Positions 50,122-61,454 of a stretch of DNA of 64,000 nt are shown here, in pieces (the first letter of the stretch is position 1; every line of letters begins with the position of its first letter). Source of the DNA: Plazaster borealis. Taxonomy: Eukaryota > Echinodermata > Asteroidea > Forcipulatida > Labidiasteridae. A program made the position numbers and the translations under genes. The DNA is taken from positions 25,591,063 through 25,655,062 of the forward strand of contig CM037472.1 of the NCBI GenBank assembly GCA_021014325.1, given 5' to 3'. The notes under the pieces are model-generated. The model did not search any database. It saw nothing but the letters and a program-made list of their open reading frames with translations, and was not told the DNA's origin.

Positions 50122-51434
50122 AATGGAAAGACACGCTCACACACACACACACCACAGCCATATGATTGTACAGTAATAATGAAAGTGTTGACCAGTGTCA
50201 TCTAAACAGCTGACCATCGTGTGATGCAAAGCATTTGAACAGCAAGTCTGAACAAGTTCTTAGTGTGCATTTAGATTATAATTGCACGGATAAACTAATA
50301 AACCCACCGAATCAAACAGGCGGAGTTCACTCTACTGTTTACAACAGATCCTACTGGTCCAGCTGATGTGAAAATAATTCAGCGCTAAATTATCAAGTTC
50401 AGGAGTACTTTGTATTTAAACGTTATCCCAGTTCTGGTGAATCATTTCTTTGTGTGTGGGGGGTACCCTTCAGCGAAGTACCACAATACAATGCACTCTC
50501 AAAGGCAAATTGATTTTGGATTCTGCCCTGGTATGGTGACTCAATGCGTGTGTATTTCTTGTCACAATGCATTTCAGCGAAGATAATACATCTGAAGAGA
50601 AATACCGCAGATTGAATCAAGAAAGTGAAACCAAAGTACGGCTACTACTTTATTGCCAACCAATCATACAGAGCTGTCTGATGGTCTGGTCTGGGCCATG
50701 GAGAAAGGACTTGAACACTGCCTGTACATGATGTACACAGCACACATCGTACCGGTATGTGCGCACTTGGTATACATTAATGTTGTACGTGATAGAGCAT
50801 AGAGCAATTAATATGATTTACAGTGAACTGTAATGTGAAATTATATGAATACTTTGACCCAGAATAGCCAATGTTTCAGTGTGTTAATGTTTTATTTATT
50901 TATTTATTTTTATTTTTATTTTGACCCATCCATGCACCCCAAATTTTTGATTTTTAAACGACTGTGCAAGTCTCGCATGTATCGGAACGAGAAAACTCGT
51001 CAAACGAAGAGCATTTTTTTCTCTGAAATCAAATGTTTTAAATTATATTCAATGATAAAATCTGAACAACAAAAATACTCATTACATGTTTAAAAAATCA
51101 GTTTTCGTTTTAAATTATAATAAATACAAAAATAATGTGTCAATTATTATTGCAAAATTAAAACTCGGGGACAAGGATGCTTATTTGGTCTTAACTTTTC
51201 AGAAACCACTTACATGGATTCGCGACGGGCGTAAAATTAACGCTTGACGCAGTTTATAGAGGACGCTGACGCCTCAACAATCATAGACTGCTATGAAAAG
51301 GCTTCGCGTTGCGATTACAGCATCTGGCGATTATCATCACACATCCAAAACAAGCATTTACATGTACATATTTTTGTGATCGGAGGTGAGCACAAAACTC
51401 TAATTTTGACTGACTTTTAGCTGCTAACTGACTG

Positions 51435-51760
51435 TTCAGGCCATATAACCTGTAACATCACTTGTGGTTACAAAAGAGCCACATAGCCTGAATTTCCTGC
51501 AGGCATTATTTGTACACAGCCCAATGGAAGGAAACATCACATTTTACATTTTATAGCCTAGAGATTGCGCTGTCTGATTTTATAAATTTTTGATATGAAG
51601 AAGAAATTCAGCTGTCATTTTTGTATCTCTTCAATTTAGTTGAAATCTATGACACAAAATGTGAAATTTCCCCTATGTCCAGTGTAGTCTCTCGCCTACC
51701 TGTAAGGCACTGGAATGTACAAGGTTACCCTTTTTGTAAACAAAGTAGTGCCTCAAAGGA
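51435..51760 (+). repeat. Dispersed repeat family H
   Basis: The plus-strand partner of 40074-40440: 'acaaaagagccacatag', 'tttgtacacagccc', 'gtccagtgtagtctctcgcc', 'tggaatgtacaaggtta'. The family is not recognised. Confidence 0.6.
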
Positions 51761-52704
51761 AGCAGATCTTATTAGTTATCAGGAGTTGCCGGCCTCTTTT
51801 CCTAATTTTCAGCATGTACATTGTAACTTTGTAGTTAAAACAGAAGCAAGGTTGGCCCTTAACTTTTTTCAGTAACTAGGCAGCACAACCAGTTAGCTTG
51901 TCATTTCACTAGTCTGTAAGCTTTTTTACTAGTCTGTAGTTCATATTAAATAGGGATGCTTTTCAACAATGAACTAGCCAGCCGGACCACTTGGAGAGAA
52001 TTGTGACTGGTGCTGAGGTGTTTAAACTAGCATTTGGCCAACGGACCACTGGTAAGGGAGAACGCTGCAAGAAATTGCCAAATGCACAAAACGTTTATTT
52101 CTATCTAATTTTCAGTTTGGTTTCTTTGATCCGCCCAACTAAAATTTCAAAAAAGAAAACAAAAATTGAAATTTTGGAAAATTGATTATTCTACATGGTT
52201 CCTAATGGTGGTACCAAAACTGTGTTTCTACTCACTGCAGGGTAAATTTGGAGAACACAAAGAAACAGTTTCTAAAAGGGATTTACATTGGGACATTACA
52301 GAACTTTACTACACTATTTAGTACACGAACCATAATTATGAGATGGGCGTTTGCATTTTAGTGTACACATGGGACCTTCCAGGGGAGGGTGGGGTTAAGA
52401 TCAGGGAAGCAGAGGTCACGCCCTCATCCAAATTCCAGATCCAAAAAAGGATATAGCTGACAGACATCCACCAAGAAAAACTGATTCTAAATAACCCTAA
52501 CCCTTATTCTAAATTGAAGAACCAAAATAATGTCATTAAAGACTAGCACACAATCATTGCTATTTCTATTACCAGGCAATTTAAATAAGAATGAACTCAA
52601 AAGATTACAGCATTTCAGCCAGGAATATTTTATGAGTTAATATGTAACATTCTGAACTCTACACCAAGTAAATCACACATTTTAATATCTGTTTTTCAAA
52701 TTGT

Positions 52705-53073
52705 TCAAGGCAATGGACACGTTTGGTAATTACTCAAACTATATATTTGCATAAAAACTTACTTGGTAACGAGCAACGGAGAGCTGTTGATAGTACATGT
52801 ATAAAACATTGTGAGAAACGACTCCCTCTGAAGTAATGTAGTTTTTGAGAAAGAGGTAATTTCTCACTAAAATATTTGAATCTAAAAAAAGACTTCAGGC
52901 CTGAAGCCTTTCTCAGGCATCTGAAAGCACACAAATTTGTGCAACAAGGGATTTTTTTCTTTCATTATTTTCTTGCAACTTTTCACAGGTTTGTTATTTT
53001 ATGCAAATGTTGGGATACACCAAGTGAGAATACTGGTCTTTGATAATTACCAAGTGTGTCCAGTGCCTTTAAG
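52705..53073 (+). mobile_element. MITE family A, full copy, 25 bp from the exon 1 donor
   Basis: Starts CAAGGCAATGGACACGTTTG and ends with an inverse ending CAGTGCCTTTAA. It has the usual arms and a central hairpin around 'aggcctgaagcct'. On the B4GAT1 strand it begins 25 bases after the GTAAGA donor at 53098. Confidence 0.88.
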
Positions 53074-53098
53074 TGTCGGGTCATCTTCGTCTTCTTAC

Positions 53099-54070
53099 CT
53101 TGGCATTCTCCCATCTATGGTAGTCAGTATGGTTATGACAATACGAACAGTCCTCAATGTAAAATGGTCTGATATGTCCATAGTGGGACATATCATAAAG
53201 AAGTCTTTCCTTGTTGAGAGGCACATTCTGACCGTCTCGCATCTCAAACGACGGCACCACAAAGGCCGTCCGCTTTGAATACTCCGTCTCCTCTTGCAGG
53301 ATGATGCTACTTCGAGAAAGATGCAGGAATTGAGTTCTCAAGTTTGCACTCGGCAACATGTCAATGTCAACCACAAATATAAATCGGGATAGCGCCCCTC
53401 TCCTTGCCACGTTGCGTAAGACGTTATTCGGGTACGGGACCTGATGGGCGTAGTTCTTCTGCTGGGGCGACTCTAAAGCCTGCTCTTTGATGTCATTTAA
53501 AATGGTGTCACAGGACAGTTTAGTGAAAGATAGTGCTTTGGCACTGCTCAGAGTTTCTGTTATTTCAGTAATGGGTTGCACAAGATGAAATGTGACGTTT
53601 TCCTTGACGGCTGGAAAACACTCGCGCAACGTAAATAAAACATTATTAAAAGTATTGGTATCTGGTCCAAAGGAGAACACCGCCACGGAGAGGGGACCTT
53701 TCCACCGTACAACAAGATCTACAAGGTGATATAAATTGTTTACTGAACACTGAGTGACAAGGGTCACATCCGAGTTCGGGACTTCCTGACTCTTGCTCTT
53801 TAGGAAAGCAGCACTCTTCATGTAGGAATGATAGATTTTATAGGACCCTGTGGTGTCCAATTTGGCCTCCAGGTGCTGGGATTTAGTCCGGTCACGGCTG
53901 GAATGGTTGTGTTTGCCGGGTAGGCTCCCAGAGCCTGCAGACCTGCGCCCGTTGCTGATTGATGTGGCTTTATTCTCCAGCCAGGAGATCATGGACAGGT
54001 GCACCAACTGCAAGATGATGAGTACGGACACCAGACCTCCAATCATCACACGCACAATGTTCAATCGCAT
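53099..54070 (-). CDS. B4GAT1: Beta-1,4-glucuronyltransferase 1-like (B4GAT1), coding exon 1, residues 1-324
   Basis: A type II Golgi glycosyltransferase. In known animals B4GAT1 transfers glucuronic acid to xylose on the core glycan of alpha-dystroglycan, priming LARGE-dependent matriglycan. The exon encodes a short cytosolic tail, a membrane anchor at about residues 8-29, a Ser/Arg-rich stem to about 95, and the GT49 catalytic domain. Landmarks are RWKGPLSVAVF (122-132), YPNNVLRNVAR (213-223) and FVVDIDMLPS (232-241), where D235-I-D237 is the expected Mn/UDP-sugar site. Potential N-glycosylation sites are N55, N158 and N313. The ATG at 54070 is chosen because the anchor follows at once and a splice acceptor lies 13 bases upstream. 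The exon ends after codon 324 (AAG) at donor GTAAGA; read-through would add only VRRRR and a stop. No frameshift is visible. Confidence 0.9.
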
Positions 54071-54083
54071 CTTGTCAACCGAC
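54071..54083 (-). other. 5' UTR end and 3' splice site before the B4GAT1 start codon
   Basis: Reading the minus strand, a T/C-rich stretch ends in tttcatttcaag, followed by 13 bases and the ATG. This looks like a real acceptor (AG at 54085-54084), so the start codon lies near the beginning of an internal exon and the mRNA should have at least one upstream non-coding exon. The upstream exon was not found by eye. Confidence 0.6.
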
Positions 54084-54280
54084 CTTGAAATGAAACAAAC
54101 GTGAAAAGGTTATTTTTTTAATAAATCTTGCACAAGCAAAGCAATCAACCCATAAAGTGAAAATGTCAACACTTTATACAGTAAGAGCAAACTTGTTACA
54201 TAGACCTTGGAGGAAGGATATGTATTTCCTTCCTCCATGCATAGACACAGAATGCATAAATTTACTGTCTAAAAGTTGCC

Positions 54281-54669
54281 TTAAAGGGAGGGTGTACATT
54301 TCAATTTGGTAATTAAAATAAAAAAATTATTTGTTAAAAGGAACTGCAGCTGTTGATAATGCATAACATTTTGAGAAACGATTCCTTCTAAGGAATGTGG
54401 TGTTAGAGAAAGGGATTCAAAAAAATTCAATCTGAGAAATGTTTCATGCATGAAATGTTTCTCAGATTCCAATTATTGATTATTCTTTCAGCTTGGACAT
54501 AGGCCTATATGTCAACGATTTTTGTCCAAAACTCCAGATTTTTGGCGATATCTCAAAAATGCTACAACCTTTTGAAATTAAAATTTTCACAGAGGTTAGT
54601 TTTATTGTATACAATTATGTAGGATTAAAACAATTGAACGGTTCCAAAAACTAAATACTTTGCCTTTAA
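54281..54669 (+). mobile_element. MITE family A, diverged subfamily, upstream of exon 1
   Basis: Starts TTAAAGGGAGGGTGTACA and ends TACTTTGCCTTTAAA. The central hairpin is 'atctgagaaatgtttcat' against its inverse. It lies about 200 bases upstream of the acceptor that precedes the B4GAT1 ATG. Confidence 0.75.
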
Positions 54670-54967
54670 ATATCACACCAAAAAACAGAGGTGAGAGTGA
54701 ATGAAAATGAAAAATCCTGAAAATTTGATAACAATATCCTCACGGTCTGGAGGTGAAGCCCCCTGAATAAATAGGATGTTATATTTCAGTGGTTTATAAT
54801 AGACTCTTTCCATCACACACAACCAATGCATGTACAGTATATGACACATTGACAAGTGTAGTCTTACATGTATATAGCACACGTATTCACCAATAAGGTG
54901 TTTAAGGTGCTTGAACAAATTGAGACACTTTTTAAGACATGTTTTGAAGTTTTTATGATTTATGAGA

Positions 54968-55222
54968 ATGATTTATGTAGCACCTTATAAGGGTTTACAA
55001 GGTGCTGCGGGGAAACAACTGCCAGAAAGAAACCCTCAGAGATAAGTGTACTTGGTTCTTTTACGTGTATTACAAAACACACAAGACCAACGGCTTTATG
55101 TCCCATCCAAAGGATGAAGCAATAATGGTTAAGTGTCTTGCTAAAGGACACAAGTGTCATGACCGGGACTCGAACCCACACTTTGCTGACCACAAACACT
55201 TGACCACTCGGCCATGACGCGC
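54968..55222 (-). mobile_element. tRNA-Leu-derived SINE with shortened head
   Basis: Minus-strand copy. The head at 55222-55154 keeps GCGTCATGGCCGAGTGG and GGGTTCGAGTCCCGG, but about 20-30 bases containing the anticodon arm are missing. The body words (aggacacaagtg inverse, 'ggatgggaca', 'gcaccttgtaaacc') are present. Confidence 0.82.
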
Positions 55223-55384
55223 CACAGGAAACACAATAAAGGGAACCACTTTGCATGCCGTCACATTACCAGGTTTTTCAATGCTTCAGTCATTTCTTTT
55301 TAAATGTCTGATTCATTTTAATGTTTTAAACAACAACCCATAATACAAAATCCCCCTCAATTTTCCATCAAAAATGGATTGTTA

Positions 55385-55658
55385 ACAAACCTGTGAACAT
55401 TTGGGCTCAATTGGTCATCCAAGTTGCAAGAAAATAATGAAAGTAAAAAACACCCTTGTTGCATAGAATTGTGTGCTTTCAGGTGCCTGAGACACGATTG
55501 AAATTTAGGGTGAAAAATTACATTCTTCTCTAAAACTACATTGCTTCAAAGGAGGTCGTTTCTAACAATGTTAAATAGTATCAACGGCTCTCCAGTGCTC
55601 TTTACCAAGTAAGTTTTTATGGTCATTAATTTTTGGAATAATTAGCTGCCTTCAAAAA
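55385..55658 (-). mobile_element. MITE family A, partial
   Basis: Contains the right-arm words in order (cctgtgaacatttgggctca, ttgcaagaaaataatgaaag, ttaccaagtaagtttttat) and ends GCTGCCTTCAAAA. The outer end beyond 'acctgtgaac' is missing or too diverged to see. Confidence 0.65.
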
Positions 55659-56160
55659 ATAAATCATTTTAATCAACTCAAACTATTTTCAGTAAGCCTG
55701 CATACATGTCCATTGACTTTTTGAAACACTTTTGGGTGGTTTCAAAGTTACAACCATTGGAAAAACTGCCAATATAACTGTAGTTGTACATTTTATTTTG
55801 TTTCCTGTCATTTATCTATAGTATAAGTTCAATCATCACAACAAAATTAGGCTGATCACCTCACATGGTCGGCTGTGGAAACGTTTTCGGTTCGTTCTGA
55901 TAGTGATATATAGGCCTAGTGATAATATTTACAAACATGGATCCTAAAAGTGGCCAATTCTTTCGTCTTTAAATTCTCCTTTCTATATTATGATTATGAT
56001 TTAGCTACCACAAGGAATAGATGATGTCAACTTAATTGTAAAACTTTTTAAGAAATTCGGCGGCAAGTGAGGAGAAAAGTATAGTCCTCTGGCATCAGGA
56101 GTAAACATAAATGGCAACGTAACATCCAGCTGAAACCATGTTTACAGCTAGCTGAGGTCA

Positions 56161-56360
56161 GTTATGTTCACACAAGAAAAAACACTGCTAAATTCCATTC
56201 TCCGTGGCTAAAGTATCAAATTTCACTGCTAAGTTGAGTTAGCTGCGGAAATTTTCACTGCTAACTTTTTGAGTTAGCAGTGAAGTTAGCAGCTAGCTAA
56301 CTTTTGCATTCACAGGGTCAAAAGTTTTCGCTGTTAGCTACTCGTGTGAACGTACCCTCT
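56161..56360. mobile_element. Foldback element with internal hairpin
   Basis: The outer ends 'atgttcacacaag' and 'ctcgtgtgaacgtacc' are inverse. Inside, 56258-56284 form a hairpin (tcactgctaac ... gttagcagtga). Confidence 0.6.
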
Positions 56361-57169
56361 TTCATCTATGATACTATTAGTGAGTTTGCCTCTCTCAATA
56401 AAAACTGAAGGTCAAGGAAGGTCAATAAAAAATCCTGAGAGCAGGAAGAATCCCAACAATTCACACGCCTGGAAAACATTCTGTGTACGTTGAAAGCTAA
56501 TGTTCCGCTGAGAAAATTAAGAGAGTTCATTAATGTTCAGTATCAATTCTTATGAGAAGATAATTTCAGTCCTGCAGTGTACACAGACACACTGTTAAGT
56601 AAGCAGACAATGTATTGTTCAAATTTACAAATTATGAGCATAAACTGCAGTCATTTGCCTACAAAAAGTACACCTGTTTGAAATGTTTAGAATATGGAGT
56701 CACTGCACTATAGCATTAGTATCTAATTCTCATGATTTTTTTTCTTGGTTAAATAAATACTACAATCATACAGAAACACGTCATAAAAAACGTACAGTAC
56801 ACGTCACGTACGAAAAGTTCACATAAAAAGTAGGTAGTATGTAAAAAATAAAATGTACTTTTAAGCTTCGTATACTTGTAAAGGGGCAAAGCACTTTTAT
56901 TAAATGCATTTTTGGGATTTTGTTGCATTGTGCAGGCATGTTGTTGGTGTTAGGACTGAGCAAGGGGGTTTGCCCTGCTAAATGCAACAGTATGCACATA
57001 AGTGTGGTGGTGACTACAACAAAATGCAATACCAATTATATATGAAGTCACTTGGCTACTAAATGCAACAAATTCAGTCAAAGAATAACATCTGAGTTGA
57101 CTGCCAATGCAACAGATTACAACAACTTTTACCATTGGTGCATATTGTTGCAGTTAGCATGGTTAGGGT

Positions 57170-57290
57170 TAATAGCTTTCTAAAAAGACCCTGCTAGGGT
57201 CAAAACGTCAGGCCACTTACTAATTTTTGCAGTATGTCCTTTTGGTTGGTAAGCAGTTTGCAACAGCTGATTCTATTTTCTCAATTTTAT
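57170..57290. mobile_element. Fragment related to the 23.6-kb hairpin element
   Basis: 'ctgctagggtcaaaacgtca' followed by 'ggtaagcagtttgcaacagc' and 'attctattttctca'. The last two are the inverse of words at 23535-23575, so the parts are rearranged. Confidence 0.5.
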
Positions 57291-57860
57291 ACTTGGCAAA
57301 AATAAGCAAAAACCAGTTACAATTGGTACATGAAACGATACTTTTGCTGGTAAACTTATTCTGGTAAGCAATAATTTGGTTGTGCTTAGCTCCTCTTTGT
57401 GTTTAAGCAGATCTAACCTTTGACCAACTTTGACAATTTCTACCCATGTAGGCAGACAAACACCATGAGAACAAGATCAGCAAACAATCATACATTTCAC
57501 AATTAAGATGTGAACCTTTCAAAGGTAAAAAATTCCATGCACATTTCTCAGTGAAAGAGCAAAGTAATCGGTAATACATTGTACATCAAAGACACGGAAT
57601 CAATAATATCTTTGTAGCTAAGGCCAAAACATCGCGTGATAGAAACAAACTCGGACCCGTAGGGTAAAAACCAAAATTCAATCAATTATTGATTTATTAT
57701 CCAACAGATTGGAAAGTGAATACCGATCAATAGATTCTGGGGCACCAAGGCCAAAACATAAATAAACTGTCACAAGAACGCCAAATCCATCCACGTTAGG
57801 GAGTTGATAGCGGGTATCAACCGCATCTCTGGACGCAGCATTCGCGAACAGACACCAACC

Positions 57861-58069
57861 CTCAGAAATCTGAGAAATGGTTCATGCACAATCATTTCTC
57901 AGATTCAACTGTTTTTATTGATTTCTAATCGACGGGGCATTTCAGACAAATAATTTTACAGGATGCTTACAACCATTAATCATCTTTATAACACTAACAA
58001 GTAAGTTTTCAGATAGAAAATACACACATTTTTTCGGGGTCATTACCAAAGTATGACCGTACCTTTAAG
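57861..58069 (+). mobile_element. MITE family A, partial, diverged subfamily
   Basis: The centre hairpin (aatctgagaaatggttcatg / catttctcagatt) and one arm, ending GTATGACCGTACCTTTAA. The other arm is lost. Confidence 0.55.
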
Positions 58070-59094
58070 CACTTTTAGGACTTGCAATATGCGCATGTAT
58101 TTATGTTTTAGTAGTGTTCTTCATTACTGGTAACTTTATTATCCAAAATCTTAAAGTCTATGAAAAACTTTTGAAGGGACACAAATGCCACGGCCAGGGC
58201 AACAGAGGGCCACGGTCTCCATGCAATTCCAGACCTATTCAACCGCTAATGACACCCAGCATATCAGAACAACTTGAAATAACATTGACTTTTGTACAAA
58301 AATCTTTCTAGAATGATGCACACTTGTACGTAATATTTAACCACTTACCACCGGGACTTCCAAAAGTTCCCATACTCAATCGTGGGATGATTTTTCAGAA
58401 TTTCCAGAATATTTGTGTTGCACGTAGGCCTAAAGACAACAAACTTTCACATAAAACGTTCCAGGGTTTTATTTTCTCTTTCGAGAAAATGTGGCTTTTG
58501 TTCACCAGGAATCAGACCGGCCGATAATCTGCCACTGGCATGCTGGAATCTCGGATTTACCTCCCATGCCAGATATGATGGTAGCATGGCTCGTTAACCT
58601 TGTTTGTCCAACAAAGTTCTGGAATCTGGGATTAGACAAGAATCCCTGGAAAAAGGGAAACTTCCAGCATGAAATTCCAGTACCCTTGTCCCACTTTGTT
58701 GCAGGGAGAAACGTTACACAATGGAACGTCCTGACATGTTTACAAGTCTGTCACGGGCATCCTGGACATTTTTTTAAAAACCTGTTTGTCAGACTTCCAT
58801 TTGCATGTCTGTTAAAGTTTAGCTTACGCACATTCTGTCAATTTGTGGGAGACTGCACTTTTGGGGAATATTATTGGGGAATCTACTGTTCGCACAGCCA
58901 TCAGGCGATCGCACAGCTAACAGGTGATCTCACAAGGACATGTTTGCCATGGACAGATTGTGCAAAGACTTGCGCTAACGATCAGTTGTGCAGTCAACGA
59001 GTTTCAACGAACGGTAGATTGAGAATTGAAGGAAGGGTATTAGGCCTATCAGTTGATCAGGCAGAAATGGTTTTGTGCGATCAGTTGATCTGTT

Positions 59095-59155
59095 CGGTTA
59101 GGGTTAAGGTTAGGGTTAAGGTTGGGGGTTAGGGTTGGATTTAGGTGTAGGGCAG
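59095..59155 (+). repeat. Short degenerate TTAGGG-like stretch
   Basis: About ten units of TTAGGG, TTAAGG and related variants follow one another. It is much shorter and more diverged than the array at 6.3 kb and shows no inverted flanks that I can see. Confidence 0.6.
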
Positions 59156-60484
59156 GTAGGGAAGGTAGATAGAATGGTTTATTAAACAACTGTCGCCGTA
59201 GCATAAAGGCTGAATTGCAACAATCTAACGTTAACAGTAAAACAGATCATAACAAAACAAGAGAGACCAAAAGTACAATGTGTATAAAACAACAGGACAC
59301 AGGAGCCTAATGTATTAATGCCTAATGTATTAACCCAACCTAGTCGTAATTGTGTATTGCTTATTGATGAATGGGAAAGGTCTTTACTCTCAAACGGCCA
59401 ATTAGAACCTTGCAGGGTCGTGGCCATTTAAGACCTCATCTTATATACTTTGATTCCCTTATTGGCTACCCAATACCTTACATGTTCAAAAAATGCCTCA
59501 GAATGACAAAAATACCCAACAGAAAATGCCTTTAAAAACGCCAACTGGCTTCTTCATTATGTCTAAGATGCAACATTAGGCATTTAAGTTCATGATTTGA
59601 CTTTGAGCTGCAAATTTACGATTTTCGGAGAAACCACTGAGACGTCAAACTCTCAGTTGGACCGACATTCATACTGTGTGCACTCTCCGCAGCGTGCGAT
59701 TGCTGTGCGAATATACAACGCATTCCTGGGGCGCTAGTACGACCGCATGTCAACATTTCAAAAAAACAAGTACAGCACCCCAGTTACTGGGTCTACATGT
59801 AGTTGTACGCAATGCACATGATGTATAATGATTGTACGCAACATAAAATGAGTATGACTAATGGAAAAATGTTAATATAAATTGTTAGTTGACGGGGCTA
59901 AAATTATGTATCCGACTGCCACTTTTGCTTTATCTACCCTAATTTATTTAGTACACACCATGGAATGGATGTATTAACTGTTATGTATAAACTAACACAT
60001 TGATACCATTGATACTACCATAGAGAAATGATATGACACAACATACAATACAAATTCAAATTAGTAATTACTAGAACAAAGAACAAGTGTTCTCAGGATA
60101 TTCTCTTCAATTAATAACTTTGCTCACCATAGCAGGCATGAACACAGAAGAAGAGTTTTGCATTGCAGCTGACAGGTTTCAATATAACAGTCTCATATGG
60201 TTCAGGATAGAGGTAGAATCACCTCCTTTTCCATCATGATAATTAAGTACCGTTGTTTCACTATACACACACTGTTTACATGAACGGTCTACCCCTCTTG
60301 CTCGCTTGCAGAGTGCATGCCTGGAGCTCATGGAGACGGGCTACTTCTTTGCACTGACTGTGACTGGTGTGTGTGTGCATGCCGGCTGTCTGTGTGTGTT
60401 TTGGTGGCTGGCCAAGTGACCCGATCAACATGGCCACTTATACGCACATGGTGGCGCTCTTTAATGTTACCATAATATCCCAGA

Positions 60485-60855
60485 AGAACACGTTTGGAAA
60501 TTGTCAAAGACCAGTGTTCTCACTTGGTGTATCCCAACATATTCATAAAATAACAAGCCTGTGAAAATTTGGGCTCATTTGGTCATCGAAGTTGCAAGAA
60601 AATGATGAAAGAAAAAAAACCCTTGTTGTACAAATTGGTGTGCTTTCTCAGATAGGAATAAAAAACTTCTTGCAATAAGTTTTTATTATTAACTTAAGTG
60701 AGAAATTACCTCTTTCTCAAAAACTACGTTACTTCAGAGGGAGTTGTTTCCTAAAATGTTTATCTATCAACAGCTCTCCGTTGCTTGTTACCAAGTAAGT
60801 TTTTATGCTAATATTTGTTTTGAGTCATTACCAAACGTGTACGATTCCTTTAAAA
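60485..60855 (-). mobile_element. MITE family A, full copy
   Basis: Same sequence as 10858-11235 in the opposite orientation, including the central 'aacttcttgcaataagtt' hairpin and ending ACGTGTACGATTCCTTTAAA. Confidence 0.85.
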
Positions 60856-61276
60856 CCTTCAGAGACCATTAATAAACAAAAAAATGTATTTCTGTGTAAT
60901 CATGGAGGAAGGCATGTAATCATCACAATACGCACAGACATCGCTAATATTGTTCATTAATCTCCTTTTTTTGTTTAATAAAAATGTTAACAAAAATAAC
61001 TTGAAACAGAATTTCTTTTAATTTTTAGAAATTGGGATATATTATGTTGAAATGGGAAACGGTGGAAGGTTTTACTTCCGGACACGACTTTTTTGTTTAC
61101 TTCTTTGGGTGAATGTAAGTAGGTCAAATATTGTGGACGTTGCGACCGCTATGGGCATTTTGGTACAATCCGCTTGTGGCCGCTTTTGGTCTCTAAAGGA
61201 TTTGGTCTTGCTCGTTCCTTTTTCCTCCCCTCCCCTCTCTCTTCTGTGGTAAATTAAAGTTAAAATTGAACTTTAG

Positions 61277-61454
61277 TTTAAAGGCATCGTTCACGTTTGG
61301 TAATACTCAAAATATCTATTAGCATAAAAACTTACTTGGTAACAGCAACGGAGAGCTGTTGATAGTATAAAACATTGTAGGAAACGACTCCCTCTGAAGT
61401 AACGTAGTTTTTGAGAAAGAGGTATACTTTCTCACTAAAATAATAAAAACTTGT
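61277..61454 (+). mobile_element. MITE family A, left half only, abutting the minisatellite
   Basis: TTTAAAGGCATCG followed by the standard left arm through 'taataaaaact'. In complete copies (10858-11235) this is followed by a short central hairpin and the right arm. Here the 30-bp minisatellite starts at the centre and no right arm follows. Confidence 0.85.

Larger units (their letters stand above)
24154..53098 (-). other. B4GAT1 intron between coding exons 1 and 2 (28.9 kb)
   Basis: Donor GTAAGA at 53098, acceptor CAG ending at 24154. The intron holds at least four tRNA-like SINE insertions, four full or partial copies of the 370-bp MITE family A (counting the one next to the donor), several GGGCCCAATTTC-type MITEs, two copies of the 350-bp GGCCAGT repeat, local tandem duplications at 31.7, 44.5 and 46.4 kb, and microsatellites. 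No nested protein-coding gene is recognisable. Stretches not named in other entries look like anonymous AT-rich intron. Confidence 0.85.
11247..54083 (-). other. B4GAT1: B4GAT1-like gene, visible transcribed span
   Basis: This is the span of the only protein-coding gene I can identify. It runs from the splice acceptor 13 bases upstream of the ATG to a candidate polyadenylation signal. Three coding exons (972, 135 and 198 bases including stop) are separated by introns of 28,945 and 12,461 bases. Both introns are phase 0 with GT...AG ends, and the exons join into one uninterrupted 434-codon frame whose parts follow the order of the GT49 family. Coding sequence is about 3 percent of the span. 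The promoter and first non-coding exon are not located and should lie above 54,084, perhaps outside the window. The symbol rests on motif recognition, not on an alignment. Confidence 0.88.

Noticed and set aside
54060..54104. Open frames on the plus strand opposite exon 1 (53850-54104, 52937-53278)
   Set aside because: Shadows of the B4GAT1 exon on the other strand.
58491..59132. Open frame of about 213 codons on plus (188 from the first ATG)
   Set aside because: Longest non-repeat frame apart from B4GAT1, but it has no recognised domain, ends in degenerate TTAGGG-like sequence, and shows no splice or codon signs. Worth a search but not supported as a gene.
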